Origin: Devosia sp.
GTDB lineage: Bacteria; Pseudomonadota; Alphaproteobacteria; Rhizobiales; Devosiaceae
Assembly (NCBI RefSeq): GCF_014860165.1
Contig: NZ_JACZKG010000014.1
Coordinates: 1-59,766 of the forward strand
DNA: 59,766 nucleotides
Direction of reading: 5' to 3'
Positions within the stretch are counted from its first letter, which is position 1. Every line of letters starts with the position of its first letter. The translations under genes were made by a program, and so were the position numbers. Below are positions 39,185 through 48,389 of the stretch, piece after piece. A model generated the notes under the pieces. It was not told the DNA's origin. It made no database searches and saw only the letters and a program-made list of their open reading frames with translations.

Positions 39185-40299
39185 TATTTCAGCGCCACCA
39201 GCTGCCCGCTCGACCACTCGATCTGGCCGGCCAGATCGAGTTCGAGCAGCAGCATCTGCATGGTGGAGACGGTGAGGCCCGACTGGCGCACCAGTTCGTC
39301 GACCTCGATCGGCGTCGCCGTGAGGGCGGCGAGCAGGCGCGACTTGTCGTCTTCGCTCGGCGGTGGCGCATCGGGCAGCAGGTCTGGTTCCCAATCGCGG
39401 TCGAACAAAGCAGTGCGGCTGGGGTCGGCACTGCCGAGGGTTTCGATGATGTCCTCGGCGCAGGTGATGAGTCTGGCGCCCTGCTGGATCAGGGCGTTGC
39501 CGCCTTCGGCCCGCGGGTCGAGCGGCGATCCGGGGACGGCAAAGACATCGCGATTCTGCTCGAGCGCCAGCCGCGCGGTGATCAGCGAACCGCTGCGCTT
39601 GGCGGCCTCAACAACGACAATGCCCAGCGAGAGACCGGAAACCAGCCGGTTACGCTTGGGGAAGTCGCGCGCTCGTGGCTCCCAGCCCAGCGGCATTTCG
39701 GTGAGCAGCGCGCCGCCATTGTCGAGAATATCATGCGCCAGGGGGATGTTCTCGTCCGGATAGATCTTGTCGAGCCCGCCAGCGAGGACGGCGACCGTGC
39801 CTGATGTCAGCGTTGCCCTATGGGCCGCGGTGTCGATGCCCCGGGCCAGACCTGAGACCACCGTATAGCCGCGCTCGCCCAAGTCGCCAGCCAGCATGCG
39901 CGTCATCTTGATGCCTGCGGCAGACGCGTTGCGGGCGCCGACGACGCCTACCGTCCGCTGCCAGTCGAGGTTCTGCCCGCCGGCCATGGTGAGCAGTGGC
40001 GGCGCGGCGGGAATGTAGTTGAGGAGATCAGGATAGTCCGGGTCGACGCTGGCGACCAGCCGCGCACCGTAGCGCGACAGGCCGGCAAGCTCGTCCTCCG
40101 CCGCCGCCTTCGTGGGTACGCGCAAGGGCTTGCCGTTGCGCTTGACCAGGCTGGGCAGGGCCTCGAGCGCCGCCCCGGCGGAGCCGAAGCGGTTGAGCAA
40201 TTGGCGGAAAGTGGCGGGGCCGACATTGTCGGTGCGCAGCAGCCGCAGCCAGTCGAGGCGCTGCGCATCGGTCAGGGCGGCACCCGAGCGAGGCGCCAA
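39181..40299 (-). CDS. dprA: DNA-processing protein DprA
   Basis: A 372-residue DprA, which loads RecA on incoming single-stranded DNA during natural transformation. A SAM-like helical domain comes first (LDWLRLLRTDNVGPATFRQL). The Rossmann-like core has VGARNASAAGIKM, VVSGLARGIDTAAH, and GAL-LTEMP plus FPKRNRLVSGLS. A small winged-helix domain ends the protein (DELVRQSGLTVSTMQMLLLEL). The start is TTG at 40299, 3 bp after the plsY stop. It belongs to the pyrB-pyrC-plsY-dprA set. Confidence 0.94.
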   Translation of the reverse strand: MAPRSGAALTDAQRLDWLRLLRTDNVGPATFRQLLNRFGSAGAALEALPSLVKRNGKPLRVPTKAAAEDELAGLSRYGARLVASVDPDYPDLLNYIPAAPPLLTMAGGQNLDWQRTVGVVGARNASAAGIKMTRMLAGDLGERGYTVVSGLARGIDTAAHRATLTSGTVAVLAGGLDKIYPDENIPLAHDILDNGGALLTEMPLGWEPRARDFPKRNRLVSGLSLGIVVVEAAKRSGSLITARLALEQNRDVFAVPGSPLDPRAEGGNALIQQGARLITCAEDIIETLGSADPSRTALFDRDWEPDLLPDAPPPSEDDKSRLLAALTATPIEVDELVRQSGLTVSTMQMLLLELDLAGQIEWSSGQLVALKY

Positions 40300-40302
40300 G
40301 GC

Positions 40303-40902
40303 TTACTCGGCCTTCTTTTCGGAGCCGATCTTGGGCTCGGTGTTGCGCATGAGCCGGACGATATTGGGGCGGTGCTGGAAGAACAGCAGTAGCGCCATGA
40401 CAGCCGCCGTGGCCGCCAGCCATTCGCCGACCACCACATAGGCAAAGAGCGGCGCGGTAGCGGCCGCCGTCAGGGCGGCCAGCGAGCTCATTTTCTGGGT
40501 GACGGCGATCACCAGCCAGACTGCACAGAAGATCAGGCCCACCGGCCAGCTCAGGGCCAGTAGCGACCCGATCATCACCGCGACGCCCTTGCCGCCCTTG
40601 AAACCGAGCCAGACCGGAAAGCAGTGCCCGACAAAGGCGCCGATGCCCGCGACCATGGCCGCCTGCTCGCCCCAGTAGTAGCGCGCCACCAGCACGGGGA
40701 GCGCGGCCTTGGCGGCATCGAGCACCAGCGTTGCCGCCGCCAGCCAGCGATTGCCGGTGCGCAACACATTGGTGGCCCCGATATTGCCCGAGCCGATGGC
40801 GCGAATATCGCCAAGGCCAGCCGCGCGGGTCAGCAGCAGGCCGAAAGGCACCGAGCCGCAGAGATAGCCGATGATGGCGGCGTAGATCAGGGTAACATCC
40901 AA
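40303..40902 (-). CDS. plsY: Glycerol-3-phosphate acyltransferase PlsY
   Basis: A 199-residue inner-membrane acyltransferase that transfers acyl from acyl-phosphate to glycerol 3-phosphate, the first step of phospholipid synthesis. Motif 1 is [33 protein letters not shown], motif 2 FKGGKGVA, and motif 3 near [10 protein letters not shown]. Five or so membrane helices are apparent. The tail is charged. The start is TTG at 40902, 3 bp from the pyrC stop, so expression is tied to the upstream pyrimidine genes. Confidence 0.95.
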   Translation of the reverse strand: MDVTLIYAAIIGYLCGSVPFGLLLTRAAGLGDIRAIGSGNIGATNVLRTGNRWLAAATLVLDAAKAALPVLVARYYWGEQAAMVAGIGAFVGHCFPVWLGFKGGKGVAVMIGSLLALSWPVGLIFCAVWLVIAVTQKMSSLAALTAAATAPLFAYVVVGEWLAATAAVMALLLFFQHRPNIVRLMRNTEPKIGSEKKAE

Positions 40903-40905
40903 GGC

Positions 40906-42201
40906 TCAGCCCTCCACATGCGTATGGACGGTTTGGCCGCCCACGATGGTTCGCATTACCTTGCCAGCAAGCCGCGCGCCTTCAAAGCTGGTATTGCGCG
41001 ATCTCGACCGAAGATCGCGCTCGGACACCTGCCAGGGATAGTCGAGATCGACCAGGATCAGGTCGGCTGGCGCTCCCTTGGCGATGCGGCCGCTCGGCAG
41101 GCCGAGAATCTCGGCCGGTCGGCTGGTCATGGCGCGCAACACCGTCAGCAGGTCCACATCGCCCGAATGCACCAGGCGCAGTGCCGCCGCCAGCAGCGTT
41201 TCAAGGCCAATCGCGCCGTCGGACGCCTCGGCGAAGGGCTGGCGCTTGACCTCGGTATCCTGCGGGTCGTGATCGGAGTGAATGGTATCGATCGTGCCGT
41301 CGCGCAGCCCTTCGATCACGGCCTGCCGGTCATCCTCGGAGCGCAGGGGGGTACCCAGCTTGAAGAAGCTCCGGTACCGGCCGATGTCATTCTCGTTGAG
41401 CGCCAGGTTGTTGATGGAAACCCCTGATGTAACTGACGTGTTACGCTTCTTGGCCGATGCAACGAGTTCGACCGACCCGGCGCAGGAAATCTGCGCGGCG
41501 TGGTATTTGACGCCGGTGAGCCCGGCCAGTTGCAGGTCGCGGGCCAGCGGAATGGTCTCGGCCTCGCGCGGAATTCCCTTGAGCCCCAGAATGGTGGCGA
41601 ACAGCCCCTCATTCATCACGCCATCGCCGGTGAGGCTCTTGTCCGAGACGTGATGCACGATCGTCATGCCGTAATTGGCGGCATAGCTCATGACGGTGCG
41701 AAGCAGGGCGGTGGACTGGATCGAATGCCGGCCATCGGTGAGGCAGACGGCGCCAGCCTCCTTGAGCAGGCCGAATTCGGTCATCTCCTCGCCGGCAAGG
41801 CCCTTGGTGATGGCGCCGGCAGGCAGAACGTTGACCTTGGAGGTCGCCTTGGCCCGGCGGATGAGAAAATCCACCAATGCGCCATCGTCCACCACCGGCG
41901 CGGTATCGGGCATCATCACGAAGCTGGTGACACCGCCGGCCGCGGCAGCTTCACCGGCCGATTGCAGGGTTTCGCGGTATTCCTTGCCGGGCTCGCCGGT
42001 GAAGACGCGCATGTCGATCAGGCCCGGCGCCAGGATGAGCCCGTTGGCGTTGATGACTTCGGCGCCCTCGGGCACGCCCACGGGCGCACCCAGCGCGACT
42101 TCGGTGATGAAGCCGTCTTCGACCAGCACCGCGCCCTTGCTGTCCGTGCCCGAGGCGGGGTCGACGATGCGGGCATTCTCGATAAGTAGTGCCCGGGTCA
42201 T
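40906..42201 (-). CDS. pyrC: Dihydroorotase-family protein lacking the HxH metal motif
   Basis: A 431-residue amidohydrolase-fold protein next to pyrB. Dihydroorotase makes dihydroorotate from carbamoyl aspartate. In active type I enzymes beta-strand 1 carries DxHxH; here the matching sequence is [13 protein letters not shown], with Arg65 and Phe67 in place of the two histidines. Other parts of the fold are kept: [29 protein letters not shown] and the HSDHDPQD block, in which the usual DHAPH pattern is altered. This is the form found next to pyrB in Hyphomicrobiales. It may be a structural partner of aspartate carbamoyltransferase, as PyrX is in Pseudomonas, or use a different metal site. A separate pyrC would then be expected elsewhere. 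The start overlaps the pyrB stop by 4 bp. Confidence 0.85.
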   Translation of the reverse strand: MTRALLIENARIVDPASGTDSKGAVLVEDGFITEVALGAPVGVPEGAEVINANGLILAPGLIDMRVFTGEPGKEYRETLQSAGEAAAAGGVTSFVMMPDTAPVVDDGALVDFLIRRAKATSKVNVLPAGAITKGLAGEEMTEFGLLKEAGAVCLTDGRHSIQSTALLRTVMSYAANYGMTIVHHVSDKSLTGDGVMNEGLFATILGLKGIPREAETIPLARDLQLAGLTGVKYHAAQISCAGSVELVASAKKRNTSVTSGVSINNLALNENDIGRYRSFFKLGTPLRSEDDRQAVIEGLRDGTIDTIHSDHDPQDTEVKRQPFAEASDGAIGLETLLAAALRLVHSGDVDLLTVLRAMTSRPAEILGLPSGRIAKGAPADLILVDLDYPWQVSERDLRSRSRNTSFEGARLAGKVMRTIVGGQTVHTHVEG

Positions 42202-43187
42202 GCGTCATTCCTCGCCGGGAGGAGCGCATCGAGCACCGCCATGCGCACCGCGACCCCCATCTCAACCTGGTCGGTGATTACGGAGGCAGGGCCATCGGCA
42301 ATGGCGGGATCGATCTCGACGCCCCGGTTCATCGGCCCCGGATGCATGACGATGGCGTCGGGCCTGGCAAAGGCCAGCTTTTCGGCATCCAGGCCATAGA
42401 AGTGGTAGTATTCGCGCACCGAGGGGATCATGCGGCCATTGGCGCGCTCATGCTGCAAACGCAGCATCATCACCACGTCGACATCCCTCAGGCCTTCGCG
42501 CATGTCGGTGAACACCTCGGTCGCGAGGTGCTCGATGCCCGCGGGGAGCAGGTTGCGCGGCGCGATGACACGGGTGCGCACATTGAGCGCACCCAGCAGC
42601 AGCAGGTTGGAGCGGACGACGCGGGAATTGGCGATATCGCCGCAGATGGCCACGGTGAGCCCGGAAATGCGGCCCTTGTGACGGCGGATGGTGAGGGCGT
42701 CGAGCAGGGCCTGGGTGGGATGCTCATGCGCCCCGTCGCCGGCATTGATCACGGCGCAACCGACCTTCTGGCTCAGCAGTTCCACCGCCCCGGCAGCCGA
42801 GTGGCGCACCACGATGACGTCGGGCCGCATCGCATTAAGCGTCGCCGCGGTATCGACCAGCGTCTCGCCCTTGCTGACCGAACTCGACTTGACCGACATG
42901 TTCATCACCAGCGCACCCAGGCGCTTGCCGGCAATTTCGAACGACCCCTGGGTACGGGTCGAGGGCTCGAAGAACAGGTTGATCTGGGTCTTGCCTGACA
43001 GCGTCGGATGCGATTTCCGCTCCTGCCGCGACACCGGGACCATGCGCTCGGCCCGGTCCAGCAGATCGATGATCTCATGCTGCTGGAGATCGGCGATCGA
43101 AAGCAGGTGGCGCTGGCTGAAAGGGGGAAAATCGCCGGTCGAACCGGCTGCGGTGGTTGAGGCTTTCGCCGCGCGTGCTTGTGCCAT
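42198..43187 (-). CDS. pyrB: Aspartate carbamoyltransferase catalytic subunit
   Basis: A 329-residue ATCase catalytic chain that joins carbamoyl phosphate and aspartate in pyrimidine synthesis. The carbamoyl-phosphate loop is [20 protein letters not shown]. The 80s-loop Ser/Lys are near [15 protein letters not shown], and the [10 protein letters not shown] motif follows. No pyrI regulatory subunit gene is nearby, so the enzyme probably associates with the dihydroorotase-like protein encoded directly downstream. Confidence 0.96.
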   Translation of the reverse strand: MAQARAAKASTTAAGSTGDFPPFSQRHLLSIADLQQHEIIDLLDRAERMVPVSRQERKSHPTLSGKTQINLFFEPSTRTQGSFEIAGKRLGALVMNMSVKSSSVSKGETLVDTAATLNAMRPDVIVVRHSAAGAVELLSQKVGCAVINAGDGAHEHPTQALLDALTIRRHKGRISGLTVAICGDIANSRVVRSNLLLLGALNVRTRVIAPRNLLPAGIEHLATEVFTDMREGLRDVDVVMMLRLQHERANGRMIPSVREYYHFYGLDAEKLAFARPDAIVMHPGPMNRGVEIDPAIADGPASVITDQVEMGVAVRMAVLDALLPARNDA

Positions 43188-43262
43188 GCGCTCCCGTCCC
43201 TGACATTTGCTGCGGTCTAGCGGAGGGGGGAGCCAGGGGCAAGCCCAAAGAGGAGGAAATCA

Positions 43263-43286
43263 ACGGCCGGCTGGGGGGCCGGCCGT
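43263..43286 (-). terminator. Hairpin downstream of the NmrA-like gene
   Basis: A perfect 9-bp GC-rich stem (43263-43271 with 43278-43286) and 6-nt loop. On the - strand the product continues TTGATTT, a weak T-rich tail. It lies 22 bp after the 3' end of the NmrA-like gene, where a terminator is expected. Confidence 0.5.
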
Positions 43287-43307
43287 CGGTGCTTGCGGGT
43301 CGTGGCC

Positions 43308-44138
43308 TCACTCGGCCGCGGCGGGTACGGTCCAGGTGCCCGCAGCGAGGGCCTGCTGCAGGAAGCTCTGGAAATCGCGAGGGGCGCGGTCGAGCGCCCT
43401 TTGCACACCGTCCCCAACCCACGAATTGCGCCCGTCGAGTGTCTCGTCGGCAATGGTGCGCAGGAGGTCAGCCCATTCCTGCCCAAGTGTCTGCAGCAGT
43501 CCGGCATGGAACTCCTCGAGCGTCACCGGCACATATTGGAGGGGACGATGAGTTGCCCCGGCGAGGCGTTGCGCGACCTCGTCGAAGCTCAAGAGTTCCG
43601 GGCCGGTGACGTCATAGATCTGGCCGGTGTGGCGGTCGTCAAGCAACGCGGCCGTAGCGACCTCGGCGATATCCTCAGCATCCACGAAGGGTTCCTTGCG
43701 GTCGCCGGCGGGCATGTAGAGGTGGCCCTCCAGTACGGATTCGAGCAGGTGTCCTTCGCTGAAGTTCTGATTGAACCAGGCGGCGCGAACGATGGTCCAG
43801 CCGAGACCGGATTCGCGCACGGCATTCTCGGCGGCGACGGCGCCGATCTCGCCCCGGCCGGTGAGGAGAACCAGCTTGCTCAGGTCGGCATCCCGAGCCG
43901 CAGCGACAAAGCGTTGCATGACCGCCAGCGCCCCCGGCGCCGCAAGATCAGGCACGAAGGAAATGAAAGCGGACTTGCCGCCGGCCAAGGCCTGCGGCCA
44001 GGTCCTTTCGTCTTGCCAATCGAAGGGGATTTCCGTGCGGCGCGACACGCCGCGATAAGGGAGTCCCTTGGCCGCCAGGTGGGCGGCAACGCGGCTGCCA
44101 ATCTTTCCGGTGCTGTTGATGACGAGAATGTTGCTCAT
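43308..44138 (-). CDS. NmrA-like NAD(P)-binding protein
   Basis: A 276-residue atypical short-chain dehydrogenase of the NmrA/HSCARG type. The N-terminal dinucleotide motif is NSTGKIGSRVAAHLAAKG, a variant of GxxGxxG. The active-site Tyr-x3-Lys of classical SDRs is absent. Such proteins act as quinone reductases or as NADPH sensors; which applies here is not clear. The substrate domain includes VDAEDIAEVATAALL. It is transcribed away from an AraC-type regulator across a 142-bp gap, so that regulator is its likely controller. Confidence 0.85.
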   Translation of the reverse strand: MSNILVINSTGKIGSRVAAHLAAKGLPYRGVSRRTEIPFDWQDERTWPQALAGGKSAFISFVPDLAAPGALAVMQRFVAAARDADLSKLVLLTGRGEIGAVAAENAVRESGLGWTIVRAAWFNQNFSEGHLLESVLEGHLYMPAGDRKEPFVDAEDIAEVATAALLDDRHTGQIYDVTGPELLSFDEVAQRLAGATHRPLQYVPVTLEEFHAGLLQTLGQEWADLLRTIADETLDGRNSWVGDGVQRALDRAPRDFQSFLQQALAAGTWTVPAAAE

Positions 44139-44280
44139 GAAGCTGGTCCTGTTGCGTGGTGTTGCGACGCATCAGAAGGTGTGATGGCAGCCCAAGATCA
44201 TCAATGACGCTTCAGCCGTGAAAATATGCAGATCGTCCAACATCGTGGACGTACTGGCATTGAGGCGCTAGAAGGTACCT

Positions 44281-45237
44281 ATGAGAGATTCCCACTTCCA
44301 GCCTGCACCGCTGTCCGACCCCTTGGGGGAGGTCCTGCATATGCTGCGCCTCACCGGCACCCTCTACTGTCGCGCCGAGTTGACCGCACCCTGGGGCCTC
44401 ATCATGCCCGAACTGGTTGAGTCCATGATGTTCGTCATCGTGACCTCTGGACATGGCTGGCTGGTCATGGACGGGGAGGAACCGCTGCTGGTGGGGCAGG
44501 GCAGCATGATCCTGCTGCCGCATGGCAAGAGCTACCGTCTGCTGAGCAATCCTGATGCCCATGCCGTTCCGCTTTTCGATCTCCCGGTCGAGAGCATCAG
44601 CGAGCGCTACGAGATCATGCGGCATGGCGGGGGCGGCGAGATGACCCGGGCCACCTCTGGCGTGGTGCAGTTCGACCACGTGGCGGCGCGGCGGCTGGTG
44701 AGTCTGCTTCCGCCCGTGCTGCGGCTCGATGCCTGGAATGACGATGGCGGTCACTGGCTGCAAAGCACACTGGGCCTGATTGCCCGCGAAGCAAGTGCCA
44801 TGCGACCCGGCGGGGAGACCGTGATGACTCGGCTCGCTGACGTCCTGGTCATCCAGGCCATCCGGACCTGGCTGGATGAGGCACCGGAGGCCAACCTTGG
44901 CTGGCTGGCCGCATTGCGCCATCGCCAGGTCGGCAGGGCGCTGGCATTGATCCATCGGCGGCCGGAGCAGGACTGGAGCATCGCCGAACTGGCCGGCGAG
45001 GCCGGCATGTCGCGTTCGGCATTCTCGGCGCGCTTCACCGAACTGGTGGGCCAGCCGGCGGCGCAATACCTGAGCCAATGGCGGCTACACCTGGCCCGCG
45101 CGCAACTGCTGGAAACGCGGGAATCGGTCGGAACAGTGGCGCGGCGGGCCGGCTACCAGTCAGAAGCGGCGTTCGGGCGCGCGTTCAAGCAGTTTTTCGG
45201 CATTCCGCCAGGTGGCGTACGCAAGCTAGCGGCGTAG
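44281..45237 (+). CDS. AraC family transcriptional regulator
   Basis: A 318-residue regulator. Residues 1-190 or so are a cupin-like sensor domain of the AraC-binding (cupin_6) group, with TSGHGWLVMDGEEPLLVGQGSM. The C-terminal 90 residues hold two helix-turn-helix motifs: IAELAGEAGMSRSAFSARF and VGTVARRAGYQSEAAFGRAF. The ending FGIPPGGVRK is typical. It is divergent from the NmrA-like gene, which suggests control of that gene. Its 3' end overlaps that of ruvX by 12 bp in convergent orientation. Confidence 0.92.
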   Translation: MRDSHFQPAPLSDPLGEVLHMLRLTGTLYCRAELTAPWGLIMPELVESMMFVIVTSGHGWLVMDGEEPLLVGQGSMILLPHGKSYRLLSNPDAHAVPLFDLPVESISERYEIMRHGGGGEMTRATSGVVQFDHVAARRLVSLLPPVLRLDAWNDDGGHWLQSTLGLIAREASAMRPGGETVMTRLADVLVIQAIRTWLDEAPEANLGWLAALRHRQVGRALALIHRRPEQDWSIAELAGEAGMSRSAFSARFTELVGQPAAQYLSQWRLHLARAQLLETRESVGTVARRAGYQSEAAFGRAFKQFFGIPPGGVRKLAA

Positions 45238-45687
45238 CCGGTCCAGCGCACCCTGCAGGATATAGCTGGCGGCCAGCTTGTCGACCACCTCCGCCCGGCG
45301 ATCGCGCCGCAGGTCGGCTTCGATCATCATGCGCGTAACCGCGCTGGTCGAAAGCCGCTCGTCCCAGAAGGCAATGGGCAGGGCCACCTTCTGCGCCAGG
45401 CTGCGGGCGAAGGCGCGGGTGGACTGGACGCGCGGACCTTCCGAGCCATCCATGTTGAGCGGCAGGCCAAGGATGATGGCGGCGATCTGGTTTTCGGCGA
45501 TGAGCTGGATGATGCGCTCGGCATCCTGGGTGAACTTGGTCCGCTTGATGGTCTCGAGCGGTGTCGCCGAATACCGCATGCCGTCGCTGATCGCGACGCC
45601 AATGGTCTTGGTGCCGAGATCGAGCGCCATGATCCTGCCGGTGGCGGGGATAGCGGCCAGGGGACCGTCGGGCGACTCGGTTGGCAT
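45226..45687 (-). CDS. ruvX: Putative pre-16S rRNA nuclease / Holliday junction resolvase YqgF
   Basis: A 153-residue RNase H-fold protein of the YqgF/RuvX family, whose best-supported role is maturation of the 5' end of 16S rRNA. Acidic catalytic residues are in MALDLGTKTIGVAISDG, LGLPLNMDGSEGPR and the C-terminal WDERLSTSAVTRMM. The N terminus has a 19-residue extension before the core. In this order it typically lies next to gatC, and here it is about 1.9 kb from gatC with two other genes between. Confidence 0.93.
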   Translation of the reverse strand: MPTESPDGPLAAIPATGRIMALDLGTKTIGVAISDGMRYSATPLETIKRTKFTQDAERIIQLIAENQIAAIILGLPLNMDGSEGPRVQSTRAFARSLAQKVALPIAFWDERLSTSAVTRMMIEADLRRDRRAEVVDKLAASYILQGALDRLRR

Positions 45688-45741
45688 CGATGCGATCCGG
45701 GGATAGCTATGGTGCCCGGTTCATAGGGGCAGGTGTGTGAC

Positions 45742-47001
45742 ATGTCGAGCAGCAATGCCGTTCCGGCACATGTGGCGATCATCGGTGCGGGGCCTGCGGG
45801 GGCGCTGACGGCATATCTGCTGGCTCGGATGGGCATCAGGATAACGCTGGTCGAACGGCACCACGATTTCTCGCGCGAGTTCCGCGGCGAGGGCATGACG
45901 CCGGGTGGCATGGAGGCCATACGGCAGGCAGGGCTTTGGGAAGCGTTCGATGCGCTGCCATCCGAGCCGATCCGGACCATTCAGATGTTTGCCCGGGGCA
46001 AACGGTTCCTCAACCTCGACATGGGCAGGATATTGCCGGCGGACGCGCAGCTCATCCGACTGATGCCGCAGCCGCTGCTACTGGAAATGCTGGCCGAACG
46101 CTGTGGCGCCTTCGCAAATTTCACCCTGCTGCGCGGCACCGTCGTGCGTGACCTGGTAGTTACCGATGGCCGCGTGACGGGCTTGCGCCTGGCCGGCGAA
46201 GGCAGCGATTTCGATATCGGCGCCGACTATGTGATCGCCGCGGACGGACGCTATTCGGTGGCGCGCAAGCGGCTGGGGTTGGAGCTGGAGGGCCAGAAGC
46301 AGGAGTTTGACGTGGTGTGGTGCCGCACGCCCCGCGCCGATCCCCTCGGGCCCGGCGAGGCCTACGGCTTCCTGCTCGATGACTATTTCGGGCTCGCCTT
46401 TCCGGCGGAAGACAATCACGTGCAGATCGGCAGGATCATTGCCAAGGGCAGCTATCGGCAGTTCCGGGGGCAGGAAGGTGACGACTGGAAGGATCACCTC
46501 GCTTCGGTGCTGCCGCCGCCCCTGGCGGACATGTTCGGCAAGGTACGCGACAAGGTCAGTGATCCGTTCCTGCTCGATGTGATCTGCGGCATGCTGCCAA
46601 AGTGGTCGGTGCCCGGCCTGGTGCTGATGGGCGATGCGGCGCACCCGATGTCGCCGGTTGGGGCGCAGGGTATCAACATCGCGCTGCGCGACTCGATTGC
46701 GCTGGCCAATCACCTGGGTCCGGTCCTGCTGGGCGGCGCGAAGCCCGATGAACTGGATTCGGCGGCACAGGCCTTTGAGGCAGAGAGGCGACCGGAAGTG
46801 AGCAAGATCCAGTCCCAGCAGAACGACGCTACGCAGAGGCTGCCGCGGATGCAGGCCATGGCGCCCGTCCTGCGGCTGGTTCCGTCTGCACTGCTGGCCG
46901 GGTTGGGCCGGTTCCTGCTGAGCCGATCCTCGATCAAACGACTTATCGAGGGCGCGTCGCGCATCGAACTGACCTTCAAGCCCGGAGGTGGGCGTCCGTG
47001 A
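45742..47001 (+). CDS. FAD-dependent monooxygenase
   Basis: A 419-residue flavoprotein of the p-hydroxybenzoate hydroxylase-like family. The FAD-binding GxGxxG is in IIGAGPAGALTAYLL, followed by the acidic end of strand 2 (LVERH). The second FAD motif is GDAAHPMSPVGAQGIN, and the DG motif is in VIAADGRYSVARK. The substrate is unknown. Database relatives are often annotated with FAD-dependent oxidoreductase or aromatic hydroxylase names. ATG 45742 was chosen; an in-frame GTG nine bases upstream is possible. It overlaps the next gene by 4 bp. Confidence 0.88.
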   Translation: MSSSNAVPAHVAIIGAGPAGALTAYLLARMGIRITLVERHHDFSREFRGEGMTPGGMEAIRQAGLWEAFDALPSEPIRTIQMFARGKRFLNLDMGRILPADAQLIRLMPQPLLLEMLAERCGAFANFTLLRGTVVRDLVVTDGRVTGLRLAGEGSDFDIGADYVIAADGRYSVARKRLGLELEGQKQEFDVVWCRTPRADPLGPGEAYGFLLDDYFGLAFPAEDNHVQIGRIIAKGSYRQFRGQEGDDWKDHLASVLPPPLADMFGKVRDKVSDPFLLDVICGMLPKWSVPGLVLMGDAAHPMSPVGAQGINIALRDSIALANHLGPVLLGGAKPDELDSAAQAFEAERRPEVSKIQSQQNDATQRLPRMQAMAPVLRLVPSALLAGLGRFLLSRSSIKRLIEGASRIELTFKPGGGRP

Positions 47002-47531
47002 AACTCACCTGGTTCGGCGGCACGACCATCCGCATCCACATTGGTGGCACAATTCTGGTGCTGGACCCGGCCGACGCGCCGGTTGGAATCGACCCGGCAG
47101 AACTGGTTTCGGGCGCCGACCGGGTGATTGCCGGCTTTGGCACAGACTTGCCGGCAATCGACTCGGCGCACTGGAAACCGCGCAAGCCGCCACGGCTGCT
47201 GGATGAAGCGGACATCCCCGCAAGTGTCGACGCCTGGTCTGTCGGGGCAGGGGCCGTGCTGGTGGAGGCCGTTGGCGAGCCGCCCTTGCTGCTGGTCAGC
47301 GCCGTCGCGCCGCCCCTGGGCCGCTGGGCGGAAAGCGCCGTGGTGGCGCTGTTCGGGCCCGGCGAACGGCTTGCGGCGTTGGGTAGCGCCATCCTCGACG
47401 ACACGCCGCCGCGGCTCCTGGCGCTGGCCGGCGACGAGACCGCGGTCGACGGCGCCATCTCCGCTTTGCGCGGCCAGCTGGACGGAACCGGCCTGGTCGC
47501 GCTTGAAGCCGGGCTGGCATTGGAAATCTGA
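46998..47531 (+). CDS. Metallo-hydrolase-like protein with lost active site
   Basis: A 177-residue protein starting MKLTWFGGTTIRIHIGGTIL and continuing VLDPADAP. This mirrors the first strands of metallo-beta-lactamase-fold hydrolases (usual form WLGHSxFRI...ILIDP), but the conserved His is replaced by Gly and no HxHxDH motif follows. The remainder is Ala/Leu/Gly-rich. It may be a degenerate MBL-fold protein with a structural or binding role. The start is GTG at 46998, overlapping the monooxygenase stop by 4 bp, so the two are translationally coupled. Confidence 0.6.
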   Translation: MKLTWFGGTTIRIHIGGTILVLDPADAPVGIDPAELVSGADRVIAGFGTDLPAIDSAHWKPRKPPRLLDEADIPASVDAWSVGAGAVLVEAVGEPPLLLVSAVAPPLGRWAESAVVALFGPGERLAALGSAILDDTPPRLLALAGDETAVDGAISALRGQLDGTGLVALEAGLALEI

Positions 47532-47618
47532 TCCGCCGCATCAGCCATTTTCATTGTCTTTTCTAGCGGACGGTTGCTAATAACGGCCGCAAACGAGCCG
47601 CTGTTTCTGGAGTTTCCC

Positions 47619-47906
47619 ATGTCTGTCGACGCCGCAACCGTAAAGCGCATCGGGCGCCTGGCGCGTATCCGCATCGAAGAGAGCGAAGTGGCCAGCTACC
47701 AGACCGAGCTCAACGCCATTTTGGGTTTTGTCGAGCAGCTCAATGAAATCAATGTCGAGGGCGTCGAGCCGATGACGTCGGTGACCCCTATGACGTTGCG
47801 CCGCCGCGACGACGTAATTTCCGATGGTGGCTATGCCGACAAGATCGTCAGCAATGCGCCGCTGAGCGAAGACAACTTCTTCATGGTACCCAAGGTGGTC
47901 GAGTAA
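47619..47906 (+). CDS. gatC: Asp/Glu-tRNA(Asn/Gln) amidotransferase subunit C
   Basis: A 95-residue GatC, the small stabilising subunit of the GatCAB amidotransferase that converts Glu-tRNA-Gln and Asp-tRNA-Asn to the amidated forms. It starts [21 protein letters not shown] and ends with [13 protein letters not shown], both family hallmarks. ATG 47619 was chosen over a start 45 bp upstream because it fits the family N terminus. The next gene begins on the base after the stop. Confidence 0.96.
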   Translation: MSVDAATVKRIGRLARIRIEESEVASYQTELNAILGFVEQLNEINVEGVEPMTSVTPMTLRRRDDVISDGGYADKIVSNAPLSEDNFFMVPKVVE

Positions 47907-48389
47907 ATGGCGGTTTCCATCGCCATCGAGACGCCATTGCAGGACGACGTGCGTGGCCTCGTCGCCAAGCTCAACGACCACCTGCTGCCGCTGTCGCCGC
48001 TGGAATTCCAGTTCAAGATGACGGTCGAACAGATGGCCGGGTCCGATACCACGCTGTTCGTGGCGCGGGACGAGGCCGGCAGGGCGGTCGGCATGGGCGC
48101 GCTCAAGGTCCATTCGGCCGAGCTGGGCGAGGTCAAGCGCATGTTCACCGACCCCGAAGTGCGCGGCAAGCGCATCGGCTCGGCGCTGCTGGAAGCCATC
48201 GTGGCGCTGGCGCGCGACAAGGGCCTGCCCGTGCTGATGCTCGAAACCGGCACCGGCCCGGGCATGGCCGAAGCCCACCGGCTCTATACGCGGAGCGGCT
48301 TCGTTACCCGTGGCCCATTCCTCGACTACCCCGACAGCGAATGGTCGGCCTTCTTCGAAATGCCCCTCAAGGTGGAGACGGACGCATGA
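47907..48389 (+). CDS. GNAT family N-acetyltransferase
   Basis: A 160-residue GNAT acetyltransferase. The acetyl-CoA binding signature R/Q-x-x-G-x-G/A appears as DPEVRGKRIGSALLEAIVALA, preceded by the strand GEVKRMFTD. The acceptor is unknown. It starts directly after gatC and shares a 4-bp overlap (ATGA) with the next gene. It is thus inserted within the gatC-gatA set and likely co-translated with it. Confidence 0.9.
   Translation: MAVSIAIETPLQDDVRGLVAKLNDHLLPLSPLEFQFKMTVEQMAGSDTTLFVARDEAGRAVGMGALKVHSAELGEVKRMFTDPEVRGKRIGSALLEAIVALARDKGLPVLMLETGTGPGMAEAHRLYTRSGFVTRGPFLDYPDSEWSAFFEMPLKVETDA

Noticed and set aside
44139..44280. A specific operator for the AraC regulator
   Set aside because: No clear pair of direct repeats could be identified by eye in the divergent gap.
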